NCBI RefSeq assembly: GCF_945859705.1
Contig: NC_079137.1
Coordinates: 74,484,277-74,548,276, forward strand
Length of the DNA: 64,000 nucleotides
Direction of reading: 5' to 3'
Source of the DNA: Episyrphus balteatus
Taxonomy: Eukaryota > Arthropoda > Insecta > Diptera > Syrphidae
A program made the position numbers and the translations under genes. Shown in pieces: positions 32,725 through 45,280 of this stretch (within the stretch, counting starts at the first letter, position 1; every line of letters begins with the position of its first letter). A model generated the notes under the pieces. It was not told the DNA's origin. It did not search any database and worked only from the letters and a program-made list of their open reading frames with translations.

Positions 32725-35700
32725 TTAGTGAAGAGCCAGATTAAGTTCCTGCTCGATTTTAACTACATTTTCAGTAATAATATCAGGCGTATATAATAAT
32801 TCGTCCAAAACAGCAATGTCATTGTTAATATCAGAAGCTTCAAGAGGCCCAAGGTTATCAGTTGGAGTCACTGATGTCGCCACTTTATTTTCACCTTCAT
32901 TACTATCAGTTCCTTCCAAAACCGTTAGCGTTTCGCCTTCTTGGTAATTTTGATTTCCAGAAGTATTTATAAGAACTCCTTTTTCTGGTTGATTTTCACT
33001 TTCAGAAACTGTAATTACTTCATCCAATTGCCCATAACCAGTTTCAGTGTTGTTCGTATTTTCCATTTCACCAAATCCTTCAGAAACGTTTTGTGTTTCG
33101 TCCTCTCGTTCATTTTCATCTCCAAAACTTTTTTCAAGAACTCCAATTTCTTGTGGATTTTTTATATCTGGAATTGTAATTGGTGCATCCAGTTGGCCGT
33201 TTTCTAGTTGATTTTCACTTTCAGAAATTGTAATTATTTCATCCAATTGCCCATAACCAGTTTCAGTGTTGTTCGAATTTTCCATTTCACCACATCCTTC
33301 AGAAACGTTTCGTGTTTCGTCCTCTCTTTCATTTTCATCTCCAAAAATTGTTTCAAGAACTCCGGTTTCTTGTGGATTTTTTATTTCTGGAATTGTAGTT
33401 GGTCCATCCAGTTGGCCATAACCATTTCCAGTGCTGTTCGAAACATCGAATTCGCCAATTCCTTCAAGAACCAGTGTTTCGTCTTCTTGTTCATTTTCAT
33501 CTCCAAAACTTGTTTCAAGAACTCCGGTTTGTTGTGGATTTTTTATTCCTGGAATTGTAATTGGTCCATCCACTTGGCCGTTTTCTAGTTGATTTTCACT
33601 TTCAGAAATTGTAATCACTTCATCCAATTGCCCATCATCATTTGCAGTGCTGTTCGAATATTCCAATTCCCCAATTCCTTCAAAAACCAGTGTTTCGTCT
33701 TCTTGTTCATTTTCATCTCCAAAACTTGTTTCAAGAACTCCGGTTTGTTGTGGATTTTTTATTCCTGGAATTGTAGTTGGTCCATCCAGTTGGCCATCAC
33801 CATTTCCAGTGCTGTTCGAAACATCGAATTCGCCAATTCCTTCAAAAACCAGTGTTTCGTCTTCTTGTTCATTTTCATCTCCAAAACTTGTTTCAAGAAC
33901 TCCGGTTTCTTGTGGATTTTTTATTCCTGGAATTGTAGTTGGTCCATCCAGTTGGCCATAACCATTTCCAGTGCTGTTCGAAACATCGAATTCGCCAATT
34001 CCTTCAAGAACCAGTGTTTCGTCTTCTTGTTCATTTTCATCTCCAAAACTTGTTGCAAGAACTCCGGTTTGTTGTGGATTTTTTATTTCTGGAATTGTAA
34101 TTGGTCCATCCAGTTGGCCATCATCATTTGCAGTGTTGTTCGAATATTCCAATTCCCCAATTCCTTCAAAAACCAGTGTTTCGTCTTCTTGTTCATTTTC
34201 ATCTCCAAAACTTGTTTCAAGAACTCCGGTTTGTTGTGGTTTACTTATTTCTGGAATTGTAATTGGTACATCCAGTTGGCCATAACCATTTCCAGTTCTG
34301 TTCGAAACATCGAATTCGCCAATTCCTTCAAGAACCAGTGTTTCGTCTTCTTGTTCATTTTCATCTCCAAAACTTGTTTCAAGAACTCCGGTTTGTTGTG
34401 GATTTTTTATTCCTGGAATTGTAGTTGGTCCATCCAGTTGGCCATAACCATTTCCAGTGCTGTTCGAAACATCGAATTCGCCAATTCCTTCAAGAACCAG
34501 TGTTTCGTCTTCTTGTTCATTTTCATCTCCAAAACTTGTTTCAAGAACTCCGGTTTCTTGTGGATTTTTTATATCTGGAATTGTAGTTGGTCCATCCAGT
34601 TGGCCATTACCATTTCCAGTGCTGTTCGAAACATCGAATTCGCCAATTCCTTCAAGAACCAGTGTTTCGTCTTCTTGTTCATTTTCATCTCCAAAACTTG
34701 TTTCAAGAACTCCGGTTTGTTGCTGATTTTTTATTCCTGGAATTGTAATTGGTCCATCCAGTTGGCCGTTTTCTAGTTGATTTTCACTTTCAGAAATTGT
34801 AATCACTTCATCCAATTGCCCATCATCATTTGCAGTGCTGTTCGAATATTCCAATTCCCCAATTCCTTCAAAAACCAGTGTTTCGTCTTCTTGTTCATTT
34901 TCATCTCCAAAAATTGTTTCAAGAACTCCGGTTTCTTGTGGATTTTTTATTTCTGGAATTGTAATTGGTCCATCCAGTTGGCCATAATCATTTCCAGTGC
35001 TGTTCGAAACTTCGAATTGCCCAATTCCTTCAAAAACCAGTGTTTCGTCTTCTTGTTCATTTTCATCTCCAAAACTGGTTTCAAGAACTCCGGTTTGTTG
35101 TGGATTTTTTTTTTCTGGAATTGTTATTGGTCCATCCAGTTGGCCATCATCATTTGCAGTGTTGTTCGAATATTCCAATTCCCCAATTCCTTCAAAAACC
35201 AGTGTTTCGTCTTCTTGTTCATTTTCATCTCCAAAACTTGTTTCAAGATCTCCGGTTTGTTGTGGATTTTTTATTTCTGGAATTGTAATTGGTCCATCCA
35301 GTTGGCCATCATCATTTGCAGTGTTGTTCGAATATTCCAATTCCCCACTTCCTTCAAAAACCAGTGTTTCGTCTTCTTGTTCATTTTCATCTCCAAAACT
35401 TGTTTCAAGAACTCCGGTTTGTTGTGGATTTATTATTTCTGGTATTGTAATTGGTCCATCCAGTTGGCCATCATCATTTGCAGTGTTGTTCGAATATTCC
35501 AATTCCCCAATTCCTTCAAAAACCAGTGTTTCGTCTTCTTGTTCATTTTCATCTCCAAAACTTGTTTCAAGAACTCCGGTTTGTTGTGGATTTTTTATTC
35601 CTGGAATTGTAGTTGGTCCATCCAGTTGGCCGTAACCATTTCCAGTGCTGTTCGAAACATCGAATTCACCAATTCCTTCAAAAACCAGTGTTTCGTCTTC

Positions 35701-38700
35701 TTGTTCATTTTCATCTCCAAAACTTGTTTCAAGAACTCCGGTTTGTTGTGGATTTATTATTTCTGGTATTGTAATTGGTCCATCCAGTTGGCCATCATCA
35801 TTTGCAGTGTTGTTCGAAAATTCCAATTCCCCAATTCCTTCAAAAACCAGTGTTTCGTCTTCTTGTTCATTTTCATCTCCAAAAATTGTTTCAAGAACTC
35901 CGGTTTCTTGTGGATTTTTTATTTCTGGAATTGTAATTGGTCCATCCAGTTGGCCATAATCATTTCCAGTGCTGTTCGAAACTTCGAATTGCCCAATTCC
36001 TTCAAAAACCAGTGTTTCGTCTTCTTGTTCATTTTCATCTCCAAAACTGGTTTCAAGAACTCCGGTTTGTTGTGGATTTTTTTTTTCTGGAATTGTTATT
36101 GGTCCATCCAGTTGGCCATCATCATTTGCAGTGTTGTTCGAATATTCCAATTCCCCAATTCCTTCAAAAACCAGTGTTTCGTCTTCTTGTTCATTTTCAT
36201 CTCCAAAACTTGTTTCAAGATCTCCGGTTTGTTGTGGATTTTTTATTTCTGGAATTGTAATTGGTCCATCCAGTTGGCCATCATCATTTGCAGTGTTGTT
36301 CGAATATTCCAATTCCCCACTTCCTTCAAAAACCAGTGTTTCGTCTTCTTGTTCATTTTCATCTCCAAAACTTGTTTCAAGAACTCCGGTTTGTTGTGGA
36401 TTTATTATTTCTGGTATTGTAATTGGTCCATCCAATTGCCCATCATCATTTGCAGTGTTGTTCGAATATTCCAATTCCCCAATTCCTTCAAAAACCAGTG
36501 TTTCGTCTTCTTGTTCATTTTCATCTCCAAAACTTGTTTCAAGATCTCCGGTTTGTTGTGGATTTTTTATTTCTGGAATTGTAATTGGTCCATCCAGTTG
36601 GCCATCATCATTTGCAGTGTTGTTCGAATATTCCAATTCCCCAATTCCTTCAAAAACCAGTGTTTCGTCTTCTTGTTCATTTTCATCTCCAAAAATTGTT
36701 TCAAGAACTCCGGTTTCTTGTGGATTTTTTATTTCTGGAATTGTAATTGGTCCATCCAGTTGGCCATAATCATTTCCAGTGCTGTTCGAAACTTCGAATT
36801 GCCCAATTCCTTCAAAAACCAGTGTTTCGTCTTCTTGTTCATTTTCATCTCCAAAACTGGTTTCAAGAACTCCGGTTTGTTGTGGATTTTTTTTTTCTGG
36901 AATTGTTATTGGTCCATCCAGTTGGCCATCATCATTTGCAGTGTTGTTCGAATATTCCAATTCCCCAATTCCTTCAAAAACCAGTGTTTCGTCTTCTTGT
37001 TCATTTTCATCTCCAAAACTTGTTTCAAGATCTCCGGTTTGTTGTGGATTTTTTATTTCTGGAATTGTAATTGGTCCATCCAGTTGGCCATCATCATTTG
37101 CAGTGTTGTTCGAATATTCCAATTCCCCAATTCCTTCAAAAACCAGTGTTTCGTCTTCTTGTTCATTTTCATCTCCAAAACTTGTTTCAAGAACTCCGGT
37201 TTGTTGTGGATTTATTATTTCTGGTATTGTAATTGGTCCATCCAATTGCCCATCATCATTTGCAGTGTTGTTCGAATATTCCAATTCCCCAATTCCTTCA
37301 AAAACCAGTGTTTCGTCTTCTTGTTCATTTTCATCTCCAAAACTTGTTTCAAGAACTCCGGTTTGTTGTGGATTTATTATTTCTGGAATTGTAATTGGTC
37401 CATCCAGTTGGCCATAACCATTTCCAGTGCTGTTCGAAACATCGAATTCCCCAATTCCTTCAAGAACCAGTGTTTCGCCTTCTTGTTCATTTGCATCTCC
37501 AAAACTTGCTTCAAGAACTCCGGTTTGTTGTGGATTTTTTATTTCTGGAATTGTTATTGGTCCATCCAATTGCCCATCATCATTTGCAGTGTTGTTCGAA
37601 TATTCCAATTCCCCAATTCCTTCAAAAACCAGTGTTTCATCTTCTTGTTCATTTTCATCTCCAAAACTTGTTTCAAGAACTCCGGTTTGTTGTGGATTTT
37701 TTATTTCTGGAATTGTAATTGGTCCATCCAGTTGGCCATCATCATTTGCAGTGTTGTTCGAATATTCCAATTCCCCAATTCCTTCAAAAACCAGTGTTTC
37801 GTCTTCTTGTTCATTTTCATCTCCAAAACTTGTGTCAAGAACTCCGGTTTCTTGTGGATTTTTTATATCTGGAATTGTAATTGGTCCATCCACTTGGCCG
37901 TTTTCTAGTTGATTTTCACTTTCAGAAATTGTAATCACTTCATCCAATTGCCCATCATCATTTGCAGTGCTGTTCGAATATTCCAATTCCCCAATTCCTT
38001 CAAAAACCAGTGTTTCGTCTTCTTGTTCATTTTCATCTCCAAAACTTGTTTCAAGAACTCCGGTTTCTTGTGGTTTTTTTATATCTGGAATTGTAATTGG
38101 TCCATCCAGTTGGCCGTTTTCTAGTTGATTTTCATTTTCAGAAATTGTAATCACTTCATCCAATTGCCCATCATCATTTGCAGTGCTGTTCGAATATTCC
38201 AATTCCCCAATTCCTTCAAAAACCAGTGTTTCGTCTTCTTGTTCATTTTCATCTCCAAAACTTGTTTCAAGAACTCCGGTTTGTTGTGGATTTATTATTT
38301 CTGTTATTGTAATTGGTCCATCCAGTTGGCCATAATCATTTCCAGTGCTGTTCGAAACTTCGAATTGCCCAATTCCTTCAAAAACCAGTGTTTCGTCTTC
38401 TTGTTCATTTTCATCTCCAAAACTGGTTTCAAGAACTCCGGTTTGTTGTGGATTTTTTATTTCTGGAATTGTTATTGGTCCATCTAGTTGGCCATCATCA
38501 TTTGCAGTGTTGTTCGAATATTCCAATTCCCCAATTCCTTCAAAAACCAGTGTTTCGTCTTCTTGTTTATTTTCATCTCCAAAACTGGTTTCAAGAACTC
38601 CGGTTTGTTGTGGATTTTTTATTTCTGGAATTGTTATTGGTCCATCCAGTTGGCCATCATCATTTGCAGTGTTGTTCGAATATTCCAATTCCCCAATTCC

Positions 38701-40932
38701 TTCAAAAACCAGTGTTTCGTCTTCTTGTTCATTTTCATCTCCAAAACTTGTCTCAAGAACTCCGGTTTGTTGTGGATTTATTATTTCTGGTATTGTTATT
38801 GGTCCATCTAGTTGGCCATAATCATTTCCAGTGCTGTTCGAAACTTCGAATTGCCCAATTCCTTCAAAAACCAGTGTTTCGTCTTCTTGTTCATTTTCAT
38901 CTCCAAAACTTGTTTCAAGAACTCCGGTTTGTTGTGGATTTTTTATTTCTGGAATTGTAATTGGTCCATCCAGTTGGCCATCATCATTTGCAGTGTTGTT
39001 CGAATATTCCAATTCCCCAATTCCTTCAAAAACCAGTGTTTCGTCTTCTTGTTCATTTTCATCTCCAAAACTTGTTTCAAGAACTCCGGTTTGTTGTGGA
39101 TTTATTATTTCTGGAATTGTAATTGGTCCATCCAGTTGGTCATAACCATTTCCAGTGCTGTTCGAAACATCGAATTCGCCAATTCCTTCAAAAACCAGTG
39201 TTTCGTCTTCTTGTTCATTTTCATCTCCAAAACTTGTTTCAAGAACTCCGGTTTGTTGTGGATTTATTATTTCTGGTATTGTTATTGGTCCATCCAGTTG
39301 GCCATTATCATTTCCAGTGCTATTCGAAACTTCGAATTCCCCAATTCCTTCAAAAACCAGTGTTTCGTCTTCTTGTTCATTTTCATCTCCTAAACTTGTT
39401 TCAAGAACTCCGGTTTGTTGTGCATTTATTATTTCTGGTATTGTAATTGGTCCATCCAGTTGGCCATTATCATTTCCAGTGCTATTCGAAACTTCGAATT
39501 CCCCAATTCCTTCAAAAACTTTTGTTTCGTCTTCTTGTTCATTTTCATCTCCAAAACCTGTTTCAAGAACTCCGTTCAAACCTTCATTTGCTTCTCCATC
39601 ATCGGTTTCAATAATTGTTAGCTCATGTGTAATCTCCACTTGATCATCCTGTTGTTCATCTGCATTTTCAGTGATGTCCAAACTTTCGACTTCTTGGCCT
39701 TCTTCGTTTTGAATAATTGTTAGTTCGTGTGTTATCTCTCCTTGCTCATCCTGTTGTTCATCTACACTTTCATTGATATCCAAACTTTCGCTTAATTCGC
39801 CATCTCCGTTTTCAATAATTGTAAGTTCGTGTTGTATCTCTTCTTGTTCATTCTGTGGTTCATCTTCATTACCGAAGAATGAAAGATCTCCGTTTTCTTG
39901 TTGACCTACAAATTGCTGATCATATTCGTTTCCAAAGATTGTAGAAGCTCCATTTCCTTGTTGATCTTCATTGTCAGAAATTGTAATTGTTTCACTGGCA
40001 TCTTCCCCAACTTCATTTTCAGTAAATGTTAGTATGTCGTCTCGTTGTTCATCTTCGTTCTGAAAAATCGTAAAAGTTCCATTTCCTTGAGATTGATTTA
40101 TATTTGTATTGACGTTTAGAACATCTTCTGTTAGATTTTCAAAAGAAGGCAAAGCTAATAGGCCGGGTGACTCATATGATTCTGAGAGCTCATTGAAGTT
40201 AGTTAATTCCCCCTTTATTTTATGCTGATCACTGTTGCTAGGAACATTTGGTTTATTAGTCACAGGTTTTAGTGTCTTATTCGGGCTTTGAAAAGCTGTT
40301 ACCCATTCAGAGTTATCTAATAGAGGCAACACAAAAGGTCTGACATTATTTGAAGTACTAGGTTTAGTAGGTGGAATTGTTGTCGTAGCTTTTATTTTAT
40401 TTGCTTGTGTGGTTTTAACTCCTACTTCGTCTTCTTCTTCGTCAAAGTCTGAATCATGTCCAGTTATGACTCCACCTTTGAATGATTCTAGTACAATATT
40501 CTCACTGCTGTGTGTTGAATTCACAGTTTCCTCAACTTCATCTTCATTTTCTTCTTCGTCACAGTCTAGATCATCTTCAGTTATGACTCCACCTTTGGCA
40601 GATTCTAGTACAATATTTACATTCCTCGGTGTTGAGCTGATAGTTTCTATAAATTCTTCCTCATTTTCTTCTTCGTCACAGTCTATATCTGCTTCTGTAA
40701 TAACTCCATCGTTAGATGGTTTAGATTCCAAAACAATTCTAACGCCATTGTTTGTTGAATTCACGATTGTATACAAGTCTCCATTATCTAAAAACAAAAT
40801 CAGTTTGTTAAAAATTCATTTCATGTGTCAAAACTTACTCTTAACATCTGTTTTCTGTCGGTTTAATACCGCACAATTCACAAAACTAGCAAACAGTGTA
40901 ATAAACACCGTAACTCTTAACATATTTTTCAT
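32725..40932 (-). CDS. g12: giant secreted acidic tandem-repeat protein (2718 residues)
   Basis: Exons 40932-40839 and 40787-32725; 48-bp phase 1 intron; 2718 residues. Signal peptide MKNMLRVTVFITLFASFVNC. The N-terminal 150 residues hold three copies of a ~42-residue unit with IVLES..GVITExDxDCDEEENE; the third has lost its Cys. A Pro/Thr segment and three ~36-residue ITHELTII units follow. About 39 copies of a 54-residue repeat then fill the rest: TGVLETSFGDENEQEDET, LVFEGIGE, either LEYSNNTANDDG or FEVSNSTGNDYG, QLDGPITIPEIKNPQ. Each repeat has some 14 acidic residues, at most one Lys, no Cys and one N-glycosylation sequon. There is no CBM14 domain. It is probably a disordered polyanionic glycoprotein. 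I do not recognise the family. TATATAAAA at 41085-41094. Its position suggests matrix co-assembly, which is inference. Confidence 0.88.
32930..39575. repeat. 162-bp tandem repeat inside g12 with higher-order periodicity
   Basis: About 39 copies of a 162-bp unit (54 codons). Two main subtypes, SNNTANDD and SNSTGN, alternate, with occasional longer units that add an ENQLENGQ segment. Long stretches are near-identical at spacings of 972 bp (six units, 34965 to 35937) and 810 bp (five units, 35937 to 36747). This indicates recent amplification of multi-unit blocks by unequal exchange. Confidence 0.9.
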
Positions 40933-41084
40933 ACTTAAGTATTTCTCTTTGAAGTCTAAATTTAAAAAAAATTGTCTAAACACTTAGACAAAAGCTTAAA
41001 AAAATTACGTTCAAATGGTCCAACGGATAGAATATTACTAAGAGATTATTGAATTAATCAAAAACCTTGATGGTAAGCATTATT

Positions 41085-41094
41085 GTTTTATATA
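41085..41094 (-). promoter_or_regulatory. TATA box of g12
   Basis: Minus-strand TATATAAAAC about 155 bp upstream of the start codon, so a leader of about 125 bases is expected. Confidence 0.6.
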
Positions 41095-41099
41095 CTTTT

Positions 41100-42630
41100 T
41101 TGGCATTTGTGTTTACTACGTCAGTGTTCATAATGTTTGATTAGCTGTCATATGAATTAAAGTTAATTAAGTTTTTTGTCTATAACACTCCTAAGATGTA
41201 TCCGCACGAGTCTGCCTTATTTACTGATTCGAACATAGAATAATCGTTATATGTTTTTATCTAGGGGAAAACGGGACAGCACGTTTTAACCAAAGAAACG
41301 AAAAGTATGTGTATCTGCACGCGATTTTCTTCACAGAAATTCACTTGCATCAAGGCTTGTTAGTACACGTGTGAACAATGCATTTTATGACCTAGTATGT
41401 TCACACCATAACAAAACAATAATGAGAACTAGAGGGTGCTAAGATCACCACTTAATCTAATTGACTTTGTTGTCAAAGATATATTTTCACTCCGAACAAA
41501 CGGCGGAAAAGAGTTATATCTTCAAAAAATTCGGGGGTTGTTAACATTAGATAAGATATAAGATAACTGTTGCCCTTTTATTGAAAAAAAAAATTAAAAA
41601 TAAAAAAAAAACTTGTGGTCCTCTGTGTCCCACTGAAAAAGTATACAAAAGCTTGTGGTCTTGTGTATTCCACTGCTTGCACTCATGCAAACCAAAGATT
41701 AATATATCTAACTGAGCAGATGCATGGGTGCATTCGTTATTGCTTTTTACTTTTTTATTAAAAATGTCTCCCGGTGCTCTTCTGTGCCCCGTTCTCCCCT
41801 ATTATTCGATTTTGCTGTTTTTATAAACAATAATATATGGTTTCTCTCAGTTTAAACGCATTTTCGTTCCAGTAAATATTGATCAAGAAAAAAAGCTTTT
41901 TATTGCAAATAAGTGACGCAAATTGAAGCTGAGTCAATTCACATTTTTAACGTTTTCTGTTTCGGATTTTGAATTGACAATGAGATTTATGTAGAGATTT
42001 TTAAAAATGGTAGTCCTTTTTTCCCAGATTCTCATATGAGCAGCGAGTCCCTACTCAGAAACTTTTCGGTAATGAACAATTTATATTCTTAAAATTAGGA
42101 TCGAATATGATCCAGGCACACTGATCTTATTAAAACACTGGACAGTTGATTCCCTAAAAAGTATAACAGTTGTGCTGCTCCGATTGAAATGCACAAGAGC
42201 ACAGTTCTATTTGAATTTTCTCAAAAGAAGAGATGAAGTGAACAGATTATAAAAGTTCTTCAATCGGAGTCAAAATTTTAATTGAATTCACTATCCAGAG
42301 ATCAGTGTCCTGGCTGAAAAGAATGCATTAGTCAGTGTAATAAGTCATTTATAATCTGTGTAGTACAGTTGTTTGGTTTTCATAATCTGGAAATACAGTT
42401 AATGTCTGATGGCTAGAAATGTCGATTAGATGTTATTCTGCCAGTACCTAGTTGGCTTATAGTCTGGGATATCCGGTTGTTGGTTGAAACTGACAGATTT
42501 ATGAATTAGCTAATGGGTAAATGCCATTTTGACATTTGTCATAAATATAAATTTAAATCTGATACAAACACCGGAAAAGAAGTATAACTTCAAAAACTAA
42601 AAAAATTAATAAATTTTTATAATTTTATAA
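41100..42630. other. Intergenic g12-g13
   Basis: No gene. Holds the inverted-repeat element 41264-41799, a single inverted copy of the 58.4-kb satellite unit (42152-42195) and one copy (42515-42598) of a dispersed repeat with AAATG.CATTTTGACATTTG. The g13 AATAAA is at 42637-42642 on the minus strand. Confidence 0.55.
41264..41799. mobile_element. MITE-like element, GGGGAAAACGGG ends, TA target
   Basis: The ends are GGGGAAAACGGGACAGCAC and the inverted GTGCTCTTCTGTGCCCCGTT..CCCC, flanked by TA (41262-41263 and 41800-41801). 536 bp, AT-rich inside, no coding frame. TA duplication suggests a Tc1/mariner-related MITE. Confidence 0.65.
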
Positions 42631-42711
42631 GAAAACTTTATTGATTAATTTTGAAACTATGATACAATTATCATGTTCATGTTTTCTTTCGTTAAATAAT
42701 ATAATAAATTC

Positions 42712-44171
42712 TTAAGCGCACTGTGCATTTGTTGGCCAGTCGCAAATTTTGTCATTAGCATTAAAGTGTAATCCAGCTGGACAATTCATTTCCCTTGAAA
42801 CACCATTGTCACAAATAATGAATGAATTACAATTACCAGGACTGCTTAATAAAGTTCCACTCTCCTGGCTGGCACAACTTGAATCAGCTCTGGGCATGAT
42901 AGCACGCTGAGACTTCTTTGATACAATGTCAACACATTTTGATGCACTAGACTTAACACAAATCATATTGTTGGGATCGAAATGTTGATCCTTGCCACAA
43001 CTCTTGGCGTAGCCTTGTTTCTTCAAGCAGAAAAAGAAGTCTGAGCATTTTCCAGGTGATGCCACAAAAGCACCATCCTTTTGATTAAGACAAATAGTTT
43101 GAGCCAATGGTTTGACGACTGGTTTGGTTGTTGTTTGGATTTGTGGGTGTGCGATTTCTTCTTCAACTTGCTTCTGACAGTTTACATTTTTGGGTGTATC
43201 ACAGGATGCAGTGTTTGAATTGAAATACCTCCAGCCGCAGGTTTTGACGAATCCAGCATTTTCAGTACAAATAACGTACAACGAGCATGATCCGGGAAAA
43301 CCTAGTCTAGTTCCGAATCTTTTATTTGCGCACACTTTACGGGCAATTGCTTTGTTAACTTCAGTGTCGAGGAATTCTTCGGCAACGGATTCTTCTTCAG
43401 ACGCCACGGTACAGGCAGAGTATTGAGATGAGAAGACCATATTGCTACCGCAATCCTTGAGGAAGGCCTTGTTGTTTAGGCAAAAATGATATTGTTGTGG
43501 GTTTTCTCTAATGGCAAGGCTGACACCATTTTGTTTTCCAACGCACACCGACGTTTCCGTTTGGGGTTGGCTTGATGTAGCCTTTGGTGGAACTGTAGTA
43601 TAGAATGGCTTTTCGACGATGGCTGATTCGGAATTATCGGGCTTTACATTACAAACAGAGTATTTGACATCAAAATACAAATTGCCACAATCTTTAAGGA
43701 AGGCTTTGTTGTTCATGCAGAAGTAGTATTGTCTATCATTTCCAGGCACTGGCAGGCTGATGCCATTGGCAACTGCGTAACATGGTGGAAGTGTTGGATT
43801 TGGAACAATTATTTCCTTGTCTGTGGAAGGTTTCTTGGGAATCGAGGTGGTCATAGGTTTATACTCTTGAATAGCACAACCTACACGTTCAGGAAGATCA
43901 CAAACATTATATTTTGTACTGTAATGATATACACCGCAGTCCTGTTCGAGAGCTTTGCCATTGGAACAAATGATATATTTTGAGCAACTTCCAGTTACTG
44001 GAAGGAAAGTACCATCTTCCTTGTTACTACAAACGTTCTTTTTTGCTGCAGCAAGGCTTACAAGAGCACATAAGGCTATTAAAATCTTAAAACCTTGAAG
44101 AAAAAAACGAAATTATTATTCTAGTTATACCTGTTATAACTGTTATATTTTTCTTTAAACAAACCTTGCAT
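42712..44171 (-). CDS. g13: secreted six-domain CBM14 protein with two cysteine-depleted domains
   Basis: Exons 44171-44165 (ATGCAAG) and 44093-42712; phase 1 intron; 462 residues. Signal peptide MQGFKILIALCALVSLAAA. Domains start near residues 23, 89, 147, 218, 296 and 363. Domains 1, 4, 5 and 6 have all six cysteines. Domain 2 (PVPGNDRQYYFC) and domain 3 (AIRENPQQYHFC) lack Cys2, and both also lack the final Cys6, while Cys1, 3, 4 and 5 remain. In this family Cys2 pairs with Cys6, so one disulfide is missing cleanly from each. TATA at 44239-44247 with an AGATAAG site at 44277-44283. AATAAA at 42637-42642. Similar in style (KxCGxxYFxxxxxxC) to g14. Confidence 0.92.
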
Positions 44172-44238
44172 AATTGTATCTATAACTGTTTCTTAGAACT
44201 CAAAAGATAACTCTGACTTTTCCCATTTGCCAACAAAG

Positions 44239-44283
44239 TATTTATAGTGAATAATTTCGACCGCATATTCCAATATCTTATCT
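44239..44283 (-). promoter_or_regulatory. g13 promoter: TATA box and GATA-type site
   Basis: CTATAAATA at 44247-44239 and AGATAAG at 44283-44277, both on the minus strand. Confidence 0.6.
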
Positions 44284-44473
44284 GTCATCACCATGGAAAA
44301 AAAAACATCTTTGCAAAAATCATAGAACAACGAAAAGAACTTATTATAATTAAAGAAAAAAACAACACAGTTATGTTACCAGACCACTGTAGAAGCGATA
44401 ACATTTGAATGACATGATTCGGTGCGATATCAAAATCGGTAGCACTATGTAGTTTGATGTTCATTCGATGTAC

Positions 44474-44953
44474 AGTAAAACCCGGATAAGTGCCTCTCGC
44501 TTAAGTGCCTAACCCGCATAAGTACCTTTGTTTTTTTAGAACCAACATTTTAAGGATTTTTTCACATAAAATTCATCTTTTAAGTACCTTTCGCTTAACT
44601 GCCCTCCCCGCTTAATTGCTTGGCTTTTCAAATACTTATAATTGAATTTATTTGCAAAAAATTCTTTTAAGTACACATTTGAAATAAGTTTGAACAGTGA
44701 GAAAAAATTCGTTTCCTAAACCGCTTTAAAGTTCTAAAATTCTACTATAGATAGAAATTAACTAGTTAGCTATTTTAAACTTTTGTTTTGTGAAGATTAT
44801 GTTTTCAGTAATCAAACATGTTTTTTTTATTATTAAATAAATATAGAGATAACTGCCTATGAGCACTTAAGCGGGTTCTTGTAAGTACCTTACCCGCTTT
44901 AGTGCCTATCAAAATGGGGCATTTAAGGTGAGGTACTTATCCGGGTTTTACTG
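44474..44953. mobile_element. pogo/Tigger-like MITE (480 bp)
   Basis: Terminal inverted repeats CAGTAAAACCCGGATAAGTG and its mirror CTTATCCGGGTTTTACTG, flanked by TA (44472-44473 and 44954-44955). The AAGTGCCT/CGCTTAA motif recurs several times inside. The CAGT start with TA target fits the pogo branch of Tc1/mariner. No transposase. Confidence 0.8.
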
Positions 44954-45280
44954 TATATATTTTTTTTTTTTTAAAGGATTGGTCTTTTTGAAAATACTTA
45001 AACAAATTTGATTTAAATTGTTATTTGTTGCAAGGGCTCCTCTTTTAGACTTCACGGGATAATCTGATTTAAAACTGATTCTCAGACACCTCGGGGACAC
45101 CTTGATGCTATTAGACGTAGAGCGAAATTGTTGCTAAATAATAGCCAAAACGGCAAAGTTCTTGGTTAAATCCTGCACCGCAAACAAAGATTATAGAAAT
45201 GTCAGATTCATCAAAGCAGAGACCTATGCTCCCCAACATAGTTATACAGTTTAAAAGTTAATATACGCACTCCAGTTTGA

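Noticed and set aside
34777..37908. 1043-codon plus-strand open frame (and several shorter ones) over 33-39.6 kb
   Set aside because: It is the antisense shadow of the 162-bp repeat of g12; frames stay open because the unit is a multiple of three. No promoter, signal or splice support on that strand.
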